Positions 43,703-51,179 of a stretch of 53,062 bases of DNA are shown one piece after another. Below the pieces are notes generated by a model. The model ran no database searches. It saw only the letters and a program-made list of their open reading frames with translations, and had not been told where the DNA came from. The stretch's first letter is position 1, and each line of letters starts with the position of its first letter. Both the position numbers and the translations under genes were made by a program. The DNA comes from Bifidobacterium breve (GTDB lineage Bacteria > Actinomycetota > Acidimicrobiia > Acidimicrobiales > Acidimicrobilacustridaceae). The stretch lies in NCBI GenBank assembly GCA_945860545.1, contig CAMAQM010000012.1, positions 1-53,062 of the forward strand. Direction: 5' to 3'.

Positions 43703-44685
43703 GCTGTTGCTCCCCCTGCCGCCGCCTTGCGGGCACGCCGGGTACGGCCAAAGAGCCGGTCGGTGATCCGGTTGATGGCATCGTCGGCGGAGACCAGACG
43801 CGCCCGGAACGAGTTCGCCAACTCGTCGGCGAGACCTCCCGACTGATCCCAGATCAACGCCCTGATGGCCTCGGGGTTGTCGGTGAGTTGTTGCAGCGCC
43901 ACGGGGATGGCGGCGGCGACCACAGGGTCGAGGACCCGCTCGACAAGGGTGAGCAACTGGTCGGGGTCGCTGGCCAGTTCCCCCATGACGCTGTCGACGA
44001 GCGGGGCGACGATCTTCGGGTCGGTGGCGAGCTGGTTGAGCACGCCGGTCACGAGCGGAACGAGAAGGTCGGGTTCGGCGGCGATGCGTTCGATCACCAC
44101 GGGCAGCACCGTGTCGAGCGCCTTGGGGAGGGTGGCGACCGTTGCCGCGGCGGCGTCGGGGAGGAGGTCGCTGCCCGCAACGGCAGCCACCGTGCGTTCC
44201 ACCACCATGGTCCCCTCGGCGTCAGCGAGTCGACGCTCGGCGCGGCCCGTGTCGGCGAGTGTGGACAGGGTGGAACCGACACCCACGCGACCGGCGGCGA
44301 CCATCGGTCCCACCCCGGGTAGGCCTTCCGCTCGTTTCACGAGCGGGTTGACGCGAACGGCGACGTCGTTCACCGCTTTGCCGGCGAGACGGCCGGCCTG
44401 CAGTGATGTCTCACGCAACAGCGCCATGGCACCGATCCCGACATCCTCGCTACGAGACGGCGTCGGGTCGGCGCCAAGGGATTCGCGTGCGGCCCGGGTG
44501 GAGACAAGGAACGCGGCGATGCCGACGCGACTGAGGCGCCGGGCCATCACCACCGGATCGCCAGGCTGGTGGAGGGGCTGGTCAGGCATGTGGAGCGAAG
44601 CCGTGGTGTCGAGCGGTTCGTCGTCACCCGCGCCGAGCCGGGAGTGGCCGTGCACCTGGTGCTCGGTGTCCTCGTGGCGATCCAT
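43699..44685 (-). CDS. Uncharacterised helical-repeat protein coupled to the RDD gene
   Basis: 328 residues, not recognised. After a hydrophilic His/Asp-rich N-terminus, most of the protein is predicted helix. The middle shows a repeated phrase of about 20 residues, seen in VLNQLATDPKIVAPLVDSVM, VMGELASDPDQLLTLVERVL and ALQQLTDNPEAIRALI: a helix ending in Leu-Ala/Thr, then Asp/Asn-Pro, then another helix. There is no signal peptide. The basic tail is FGRTRRARKAAAGG. ATG 44685 has GGAG five bases upstream. The only functional hint is overlap with the RDD membrane protein; it may be a peripheral partner of it. Confidence 0.65.
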   Translation of the reverse strand: MDRHEDTEHQVHGHSRLGAGDDEPLDTTASLHMPDQPLHQPGDPVVMARRLSRVGIAAFLVSTRAARESLGADPTPSRSEDVGIGAMALLRETSLQAGRLAGKAVNDVAVRVNPLVKRAEGLPGVGPMVAAGRVGVGSTLSTLADTGRAERRLADAEGTMVVERTVAAVAGSDLLPDAAAATVATLPKALDTVLPVVIERIAAEPDLLVPLVTGVLNQLATDPKIVAPLVDSVMGELASDPDQLLTLVERVLDPVVAAAIPVALQQLTDNPEAIRALIWDQSGGLADELANSFRARLVSADDAINRITDRLFGRTRRARKAAAGGATA

Positions 44686-44821
44686 GGCGCTCCGTCGCTG
44701 GTGAGTTCGCACCACGTCGGTGTCGGTGCGACCGTCGGGAGCCTACCGGGCGCCCGATACCGTTGCGGAGGGAGGCCGTGACGCCGATCGCTGCGGTCAC
44801 CGATCAACCCCGGAGGTTGCC

Positions 44822-46390
44822 GTGCCCCCCGAACCGCCGTCACCCCCGTCGTTGGACCCCGGCTGGTTCGACACCGTCGTCGAGACCCACATCTCAACCC
44901 TGTTGTTCGCCGGCGACTGCGTCTACAAACGCAAAAAGCCGGTGCGGTTCCCGTTCGTCGACTTCTCCACCGTCGAGCGGCGTCGCCACGCCTGTGAACG
45001 TGAGGTCGAACTGAACCGGCGGTTCAGTCCCGACGTGTACCTCGGCGTCGTCGACGTCCCCGACGAGCACGGTCACCCCGAACCGGTCGTGGTCATGCGT
45101 CGCATGGCGTCCTCCCAGCGGCTGTCGACGCTGGTGAGAACACGCTCGTCAGCGGCGGGGCCGTGTGTTGCGGCGGTAGCCGAACTCGTCGCCGGGTTCC
45201 ACCGCCACGCGCCGCGATCGTCCGTCATTTCCCAGGACGCGTCGGCCGCGGCGGTGATGCAGTTGTGGGACGACTCGTTCAACGAACTCGAACCGTTCAG
45301 CGGGTCGGTCCTTGACGTTGATCGGCTCGGTGAGACCAGCCGACGCGCCCGCCGCTTCGTCGGGGGTCGTGAGCCGCTGTTCGAACGTCGCATCAGTGAC
45401 GCCCTGGTGTGCGACGGCCACGGTGACCTGCAGACCGACGACGTGTTCTGCACCCCTGGCGGCCCTCGGGTGCTCGACTGCCTCGAGTTCGACGACCACC
45501 TTCGCCACGTCGACGTCCTCGCCGACGTGGCCTTTTTGGCCATGGACCTCGAGCGTCTTGGTGCACCCGAGTTGGCGGCGCAGTTCGTGTCCATCTGGTC
45601 AGCGTCACTCGACGCGCCCCACGCGCTCCACAACGCGTTGTTGCACCATTACGTGGCCCAACGGGCGTTGGTGCGTTGCAAGGTGAACTGTCTGCGCATC
45701 CCAACGACGAACGGCGGTGTCGGGTTCCCCGGTGCCGCCCAACACGCCGTTGGGTTGTTGGATCTGGCACTCGCCCACCTTCGGGTGGGCGCGGTGCGAC
45801 TCGTGCTGGTCGGTGGCACCCCGGGAGTGGGCAAGACGACCGTGGCTCAAGCGCTCGCTCGGGCCACGGGCTGGGCGGTGCTGCACTCCGATGTCGTTCG
45901 ACGCCAGCTCGCCGGTGGTTCCGCTGCGACGCCCCCACCCGCCGAGGTGCGCCAAGGGTTGTACGAACCCGCCGCGGTCGCCGCCACCTACGACGAGATG
46001 CGGCGACGGGCGGGGGAACTCCTGGGCCAGGGGGTGAGCGTGATCCTCGACGCCTCATGGACGAGTGCCACCCAACGCCAACAGGCGGTGGCGCTGGCGG
46101 CCAGCGGTGACGCCGACCTCGTCTCGCTGCGATGCGTGTGTGATCCCACCGAGGCCCACCGACGCATCCTCGAACGGTCACGCACCGGGCTGACCGGTGC
46201 GTCGGACGCCACGGTCGACGTGGCCGAGTTGCTCGCCGCCCGTGCCGACCCCTGGCCGCACGCCGTGGTTCTCGACACGACGGCGACACCGCCGGGGGAT
46301 CTGGTGGTTCAGGCGCTCGAGGCGAGCGGCGGCGGATCAGACCCCGGCGTGGGCTGGGACTGGTCGGCCCCCGGGCCGAGTTCGCGGTAG
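44822..46390 (+). CDS. Fused aminoglycoside-phosphotransferase-like / ATP-binding kinase
   Basis: 522 residues. The N-terminal half is an APH-like kinase fold: VYKRKKPVRFPFVDFST supplies the ATP lysine, VCDGHGDLQTDDVF the catalytic loop, and VLDCLEFDDHLRHVDV the metal-binding segment. The C-terminal half (from about 325) is a P-loop kinase: Walker A VGGTPGVGKTTVAQAL, then LHSDVVRRQL and VILDASWTS. This two-domain fusion is a known family of unknown substrate in Proteobacteria and Actinobacteria. The GTG start has GGAGG five bases upstream. Its 3' end overlaps the convergent AI-2E gene by 82 bases. Confidence 0.85.
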   Translation: MPPEPPSPPSLDPGWFDTVVETHISTLLFAGDCVYKRKKPVRFPFVDFSTVERRRHACEREVELNRRFSPDVYLGVVDVPDEHGHPEPVVVMRRMASSQRLSTLVRTRSSAAGPCVAAVAELVAGFHRHAPRSSVISQDASAAAVMQLWDDSFNELEPFSGSVLDVDRLGETSRRARRFVGGREPLFERRISDALVCDGHGDLQTDDVFCTPGGPRVLDCLEFDDHLRHVDVLADVAFLAMDLERLGAPELAAQFVSIWSASLDAPHALHNALLHHYVAQRALVRCKVNCLRIPTTNGGVGFPGAAQHAVGLLDLALAHLRVGAVRLVLVGGTPGVGKTTVAQALARATGWAVLHSDVVRRQLAGGSAATPPPAEVRQGLYEPAAVAATYDEMRRRAGELLGQGVSVILDASWTSATQRQQAVALAASGDADLVSLRCVCDPTEAHRRILERSRTGLTGASDATVDVAELLAARADPWPHAVVLDTTATPPGDLVVQALEASGGGSDPGVGWDWSAPGPSSR

Positions 46391-48603
46391 GCGAGTTTCA
46401 CCACACCGGCCAGCGGTGTGGCCAGGATGGCGCCGATCACCCCGCCGACGGCGAGGCCCACGAGGATGACGCTCATCGCCGCCAGCGGCGAGAGCTGCAC
46501 CGACTTGCCGATGACCACCGGCAACAGCACGTTGTTGGCGATTGTCTGCCACACCAGGTACACGGCGAGGACCACGAGCCCGGGCACAAGGCCTTGGGCG
46601 AAGGCGATGAGCACCAGCGCACCCCCTCCGAGAAGGCCACCGATCTGGGGGATGAGTGAGCACATGCCGGCCCACAATCCCAAGATGGGCGCCATCGGCA
46701 GGCTGGCGGCAAGCGCGACGGTGGTCACCACGGCAGCGTTGATGGCAGCGAGCAGCACCGAACCACCCCAGTACCGACCGAACGACCGGTAGGCGAGGTC
46801 GGAGAGTTTCTCCACCCGGGGTTGACGGCGGGCGGGGATGGCGTCGTGGAGTCCGCGCAGCAGGGTCGGGCCGTCGGCGAGCAGGCAGACGACGAGGATG
46901 AACGCCCAGAGTGCGGCGACGAGGCCGTCGCCGGCGCTGGAGACCAGCGAGTTGATGGCGGTGTCCTGGGAATCGAGGGTCTGGGGTAACTCATCGAGAG
47001 TCTCGTTGAGTCGGTCGCTGAGGTTCAGGTTGGCCAGGGTCGGCCCGACGAGCGGCAGATCGTCGAGTTGGGAGACGAGTTTGGGCACCTGGTCGGGGAT
47101 GGTGCGGGCCTGGTCCACGGCCGTCGGCACGGCGAAGGTAGCGAACGCCGCCGCGGCGAGAACGAAAAGGGTGACCACCACCGTGATGGCTGCCTGACGG
47201 TGACCGGTGCGGCGGGTGACCCGTTCGATCACCGGGTTGAGTGCCAGCGCGATGACGAACCCGATGAGCAGGGCGATGCCGACCCCGGACTGTTCGAAGA
47301 TGAAGTACCACACGATCATGAGGGCGGCGAGCATGGCGATGGCGAGAACGCCCGAGCCCACCGAGACGTCGACCTGCAACTCAACGGGCCGGGGCTGACC
47401 GGTGTCGTCCACACCTGTCTCGTCCACGGCTCGTCGGAGCGGCGACGGAGCCGTTTGCCCGTCGGGGCGTTCGGCGGCCACCGCCCCACCATCGGGTTCG
47501 ACGTCGCTGTCGAGGGCGCCGTCGTCGAGCCAGTCCGATCCCATAGCCCCGAGGCTGCCGGTTGCGGCCACCGCAGCGGAGAACGCCGCCGCGAGGAACA
47601 CCCCGACGATGCCCCCGACCATGCCGGCGAGGTTCCACCCACCGAGGAACAGCACCGCCAGCACCACCCGGTTGACCCGCACGGTGCGCTCCGCCACCCA
47701 GGTCCGCAACAGCCACAACCGTCCGGTGACCACGCCGACGAGTACGGCGACGGCGATCAGACCGGCGAGGATGCCGCCGCTGTCCCCACCCAGACCGGCG
47801 ACACCTCCGACACCGAAGGCGAGGGCAACAACCGGTGCCCACCCGATGGCAACACCGGCGGCGGGGACGAGGCTCCACCCCGCCGCCCACAACCCGAGCG
47901 CAAGTGGGGCCGGCAGGCCGATGACCAGGGCGAGCAGCCCGGCGACCAGCCCGTTGAGTACGGCGACGGCCAGAATCCGACGGGTGGCGGCCCCGCCCAC
48001 GTGGTACGCCGCGGTGACGGCGACCCCGAGGGTTGACCGGGTGCGATCGTCGCGAACCAGACCGACGGTGCCCTTGACGAGGTCGGGACCCCGGGTGACG
48101 AACACGAATCCCAAGATGAACAGCAGCAGGGCTCGTGACGCACGGTCCACCCCGCCGAGCGGACTGTCGCTGCCGAACACGAGGCGGGTCGGGATGTTCT
48201 CGATGGCGTCCACGCTGCGCTCGCGCAGATCGAGAGCGTCGATGCTCTGACCCGCCAACGAATCGGTCGGGACCCGGTCAATGGAGGCGCGCAGATCTGC
48301 GGCGATGGCCGACGTGGCGTTGTTGAGGTCGAACGCCGTAGCCACCAGCAACCCCGCCGCCACCAAGATGCCCGCCGCGAGTACCAGACCCACGGCGAGA
48401 CCGAGGCGCATCCGGGTGGCGAGTGCCAGCACGAACGGGCGGAGCAGGGCAGCCACGATTCCGGCGACGAGGAGGTTGGTGAGCACGCCGACGCTGGCCT
48501 GCAGCGAGGTCAACACCAGGTACCCGGCGAGAACGAAGCCGATCAGCAACAACAGGGCGCGCGGCCTGAAGTCGAGTCGAACAGGCACCCGGGGGCTGGC
48601 CAC
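46309..48603 (-). CDS. Tandem AI-2E/PerM-family transporter (two fused copies)
   Basis: 764 residues, about twice the usual 350. Residues 1-355 form a first AI-2E-like unit (hydrophobic start LLLLIGFVLAGYLVLTSLQ, later LGLWAAGWSLVPAAGVAIG). Residues of about 415-745 form a second, better conserved unit (GIALLIGFVIALALNPVIE, then APILGLWAGMCSLIPQIGG and VIGKSVQLSPLAAM). A hydrophilic linker of about 60 residues rich in Asp and Pro joins them. AI-2E family proteins (TqsA, PerM) are implicated in export of autoinducer-2 or in Na+/H+ exchange. The GTG start has TAGGGT six bases upstream, a leaderless pattern. Confidence 0.85.
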   Translation of the reverse strand: MASPRVPVRLDFRPRALLLLIGFVLAGYLVLTSLQASVGVLTNLLVAGIVAALLRPFVLALATRMRLGLAVGLVLAAGILVAAGLLVATAFDLNNATSAIAADLRASIDRVPTDSLAGQSIDALDLRERSVDAIENIPTRLVFGSDSPLGGVDRASRALLLFILGFVFVTRGPDLVKGTVGLVRDDRTRSTLGVAVTAAYHVGGAATRRILAVAVLNGLVAGLLALVIGLPAPLALGLWAAGWSLVPAAGVAIGWAPVVALAFGVGGVAGLGGDSGGILAGLIAVAVLVGVVTGRLWLLRTWVAERTVRVNRVVLAVLFLGGWNLAGMVGGIVGVFLAAAFSAAVAATGSLGAMGSDWLDDGALDSDVEPDGGAVAAERPDGQTAPSPLRRAVDETGVDDTGQPRPVELQVDVSVGSGVLAIAMLAALMIVWYFIFEQSGVGIALLIGFVIALALNPVIERVTRRTGHRQAAITVVVTLFVLAAAAFATFAVPTAVDQARTIPDQVPKLVSQLDDLPLVGPTLANLNLSDRLNETLDELPQTLDSQDTAINSLVSSAGDGLVAALWAFILVVCLLADGPTLLRGLHDAIPARRQPRVEKLSDLAYRSFGRYWGGSVLLAAINAAVVTTVALAASLPMAPILGLWAGMCSLIPQIGGLLGGGALVLIAFAQGLVPGLVVLAVYLVWQTIANNVLLPVVIGKSVQLSPLAAMSVILVGLAVGGVIGAILATPLAGVVKLAYRELGPGADQSQPTPGSDPPPLASSA

Positions 48604-48615
48604 GGCGAAACCCTA
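48604..48615 (-). promoter_or_regulatory. Possible leaderless promoter (-10 TAGGGT)
   Basis: On the minus strand TAGGGT is followed by TTCGCC and then the GTG start of the tandem AI-2E gene. Spacing is the same as at the divergent gene that starts at 48687. No Shine-Dalgarno sequence precedes the start, and no -35 was recognised. Confidence 0.4.
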
Positions 48616-48674
48616 CTCATCGGCGGGTGATGCGTCGCAGGATCGTTTCCCGCCGTGAGCGGACCCGATCCGGC

Positions 48675-48686
48675 TAGCGTGACAGG
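48675..48686 (+). promoter_or_regulatory. Possible leaderless promoter (-10 TAGCGT)
   Basis: TAGCGT is followed by GACAGG and then the GTG start of the flippase-like gene. This mirrors the TAGGGT element of the divergently transcribed neighbour 60 bases away, so the 83-base gap appears to contain two face-to-back leaderless promoters. Confidence 0.4.
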
Positions 48687-49874
48687 GTGTTTGCGGAAGA
48701 GGCGGAGGGGGCCCCGGCTGCAGGGTCGGACCCAGATGTGCGCTCACGGTGGCCGCGTGGCCGCCGTGCCGACGCCGCCGACGAGCCGTCTGGAGCCGAA
48801 GCCGCCGACGTCCTGCTCGCTGAGGAGCGCCCCAGTGGCGCCGTGCGACGGCGCATCGTGTGGCGCATCGTCTGGCTCACCGTCACCGCCATCTGCCTGT
48901 ACCTGTTGGCCCCCTCACTGTTGCGGGTGCTCGGTTCGGTGGAGGACCTGCGCCGCGTCAATCCGCTGTGGTTCCCGCTGATCCTCGGCCTTCAGGCCCT
49001 CAGTTTCGTGTGTGTCTGGTATCTGCTGCGCATCGCATTGCAGACACGGAAATGGTTCGTGGTTGCGACCTCCCAGCTCGCCGGCAACGCGTTCAGCCGA
49101 CTGGTGCCCGGAGGTGCCGCCGCCGGAATGGCGATGCAGTACCGCATGCTCGCCGACGCCGGGATCCCCACCGCTCGGGCGGCGTCGGGACTGACGGCGG
49201 TGTCGTTACTCACCCTGGCGGTGGTGTTGAGCCTGCCGGTGCTGGCCATCCCCGCCATGATCGGCGGGTCGGTGGCGTCCGGTCTGGTCAAGGCGGCGCT
49301 ACTCGGTGGGGTGGTGTTCATCATCATGGTGGCCGCCGGGTCGACGTTCCTGTTCTCCGACGGCGTGTTGCGCTGGGCGGGCGGGGTCATCGAGTGGGTT
49401 CGCAACACGGTGTTCCGTCGCGACCCGCCGTCGGTCGACCTGCCCGGTCGACTCGTGGCCGAGCGCAACGAGGTTCGCGGGTCCATGCAGTCGCAGTGGT
49501 GGCAGGCACTCGCCGCCTCCGTGGGGCGGTCGATGTTCGATTACTCGGCGCTGCTCGTGGCGTTGCTGGCGGTGGGGGCCGACCCCAATCCGGCGTTGGT
49601 CCTCTTGGCGTTCGTGGCGTCCCAGGTGCTCGCCATGGTGCCGCTCACACCCGGCGGCCTCGGGTTCGTCGAGGCCGGGCTCACGGCCACCCTCACCGTC
49701 GCCGGCGTACCGGCGTCGTTGGCGGTGGTGGCCACGCTGGCGTACCGACTGGCGTCGTACTGGATTCCGATGCTGGTGGGCATGGTGGCGTTCGGGATGT
49801 TCCGGCACCGCTACCGTCACGAGTTGCGTGAGCGTTCGCTCGGCGATGGGGCCGGTCCGGCCACCGCCGGATGA
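48687..49874 (+). CDS. LPG synthase TM region / UPF0104-type flippase-like protein
   Basis: 395 residues. A 55-residue acidic, Ala-rich N-terminus precedes about eight membrane helices. The family motif FSRLVPGGAAAGMAMQYRML and the later MVPLTPGGLGFVEAGLTATL are typical of the lysylphosphatidylglycerol synthetase TM / UPF0104 (YbhN) family. No aminoacyl-transferase domain is present, so it is a stand-alone membrane part, probably a lipid or polyprenyl-glycan flippase. The GTG start fits a leaderless transcript. Confidence 0.87.
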   Translation: MFAEEAEGAPAAGSDPDVRSRWPRGRRADAADEPSGAEAADVLLAEERPSGAVRRRIVWRIVWLTVTAICLYLLAPSLLRVLGSVEDLRRVNPLWFPLILGLQALSFVCVWYLLRIALQTRKWFVVATSQLAGNAFSRLVPGGAAAGMAMQYRMLADAGIPTARAASGLTAVSLLTLAVVLSLPVLAIPAMIGGSVASGLVKAALLGGVVFIIMVAAGSTFLFSDGVLRWAGGVIEWVRNTVFRRDPPSVDLPGRLVAERNEVRGSMQSQWWQALAASVGRSMFDYSALLVALLAVGADPNPALVLLAFVASQVLAMVPLTPGGLGFVEAGLTATLTVAGVPASLAVVATLAYRLASYWIPMLVGMVAFGMFRHRYRHELRERSLGDGAGPATAG

Positions 49875-49890
49875 CCAACCAGGGGGGATG

Positions 49891-50424
49891 ATGCAAGACA
49901 TCACGACGTCAGGCGCCGAGGCGGTGAATCTGGCGCTGCTGTTGTTGCGTGCCGGGGTGGGGGCGATGATCCTCGCCCACGGGTGGAATCACCTCTTTGG
50001 CGGCGGGGGACTTGAGGGGACGGCCGGGTGGTTCGCCTCCATGGGGCTACGGCCCGGCAAGTTGCATGCGCTCGTGGCGAGCGTCACCGAGCTGGCGGCC
50101 GGCGTGTTGTTGATCGTCGGCTTGTTCACGCCGCTGGCGGCAGGTGCGTTGCTCGGCGTGATGCTGGTGGCGTGGATCACCGCCCACCGCACCAACGGGT
50201 TCTTCATCTTCCGACCCGGCCAGGGCTGGGAGTACGTCGCCATCGTGTCGGTGGTCGCTGTGGCCATCGGCACGCTCGGCGCCGGCACATGGTCTCTTGA
50301 CGGGGTGTGGAACCTCGGGTGGTCGGGCTGGGTTCCGATGGTGGTGACCTTGGTCATCGGGGTCGGGGGAACCGCCGGGTTGCTGGCGGTGTTCTGGCGA
50401 CCGGGTCGCACTACTTCTCCCTGA
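49891..50424 (+). CDS. DoxX-family membrane protein
   Basis: 177 residues with about five helices. Typical DoxX features: LLLLRAGVGAMILAHGWNHL at the start, GLEGTAGWFASMGL, then LVASVTELAAGVLLIVGLF. DoxX proteins are linked to redox homeostasis (quinone or thiosulfate related) and to membrane stress, but few are characterised. Start 49891 is chosen over the adjacent ATG at 49888 because it leaves a five-base gap to AGGGG. It follows the flippase-like gene by 16 bases and probably shares its transcript. Confidence 0.85.
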   Translation: MQDITTSGAEAVNLALLLLRAGVGAMILAHGWNHLFGGGGLEGTAGWFASMGLRPGKLHALVASVTELAAGVLLIVGLFTPLAAGALLGVMLVAWITAHRTNGFFIFRPGQGWEYVAIVSVVAVAIGTLGAGTWSLDGVWNLGWSGWVPMVVTLVIGVGGTAGLLAVFWRPGRTTSP

Positions 50425-50470
50425 CGGTGTGCGGTGGCGCCGTGGGGAGGCGCCGGTACCGTTGCATCTG

Positions 50471-51145
50471 ATGGCACACCTTGGGAGTGGCAGCCCGTCT
50501 CGCCGTCGGTTGTCGTCATGGGTGGCGGCGGCAGTGGTCGGCGCAGTCCTCACGGTGTCCGCCGGAGGTTGCGCTTTGTTCGACGACGACCGACCGGTGG
50601 TGGGGTTCCTCGGGGACTCCATCACGTTCCAGGCGACGACGGCGCTTGAGGATCGGGTCCCTGACACGTGGCGGGCCGATGTGCGGGCCACCTCGGGCGC
50701 AACCATTGCCGACATGGCCGCCCAGGCCGCCCGGATGGGTGCTGAGCAGCCCGAGGCGGTGATCGTGAATCTCGGCACCAACGATGTGATGCAGGCTTTC
50801 CCGCCCGAGAAGTCAGCCGCTGATCTCGATTTGTTGTTGGATCAACTCGGCGACCCGTCGTGCGTGGTGCTCGTCACCGTGCACGAGAACATCGTCACCG
50901 AACAGGACGGCGTGCTCGCCGACCGGGTGCGGGCGACCAACGCCGCGCTCGCCGAGGTGGCCGATCGTCGTGGCGTCCGCGTCGTTGACTGGACAGCGCA
51001 TCTGGCCGCAGCGGGTGCGGTCCCCGGCACGCCGGACCTACTCATCGACACCGTGCATCTGTCCGATGCCGGCATCGACAATCTGGTGGGCCTGTATCTC
51101 GACACGCTGGCCGACGGCTGCGGGCCGCCGGCCGAGGGCCGCTGA
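50471..51145 (+). CDS. SGNH/GDSL-family hydrolase, lipoprotein
   Basis: 224 residues. The signal peptide ends with a lipobox-like SAGGC (Cys34). The SGNH blocks are all present: Ser50 in FLGDSITFQ, Gly76 in SGATIADM, Asn104 in NLGTNDVM, and Asp193/His196 in IDTVHLSDAG. It is therefore a membrane-tethered extracytoplasmic esterase, probably deacylating a polysaccharide or lipid. ATG 50471 is near-leaderless: TACCGT lies eight bases upstream and there is no ribosome site. It precedes a strong terminator. Confidence 0.85.
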   Translation: MAHLGSGSPSRRRLSSWVAAAVVGAVLTVSAGGCALFDDDRPVVGFLGDSITFQATTALEDRVPDTWRADVRATSGATIADMAAQAARMGAEQPEAVIVNLGTNDVMQAFPPEKSAADLDLLLDQLGDPSCVVLVTVHENIVTEQDGVLADRVRATNAALAEVADRRGVRVVDWTAHLAAAGAVPGTPDLLIDTVHLSDAGIDNLVGLYLDTLADGCGPPAEGR

Positions 51146-51147
51146 GC

Positions 51148-51173
51148 CCTGCCCGGGCCAGCGCCCGGGCAGG
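51148..51173. terminator. Bidirectional hairpin terminator
   Basis: CCTGCCCGGGC (51148-51158) pairs with GCCCGGGCAGG (51163-51173) around a four-base loop, between the convergent SGNH hydrolase and DUF6351-like genes. The stem is perfect and very GC-rich. Confidence 0.75.
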
Positions 51174-51179
51174 AACCAC

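Noticed and set aside
44720-44821. Longer N-terminus for the kinase fusion
   Set aside because: GTG 44822 has GGAGG at ideal spacing and the upstream translation is not conserved in character.
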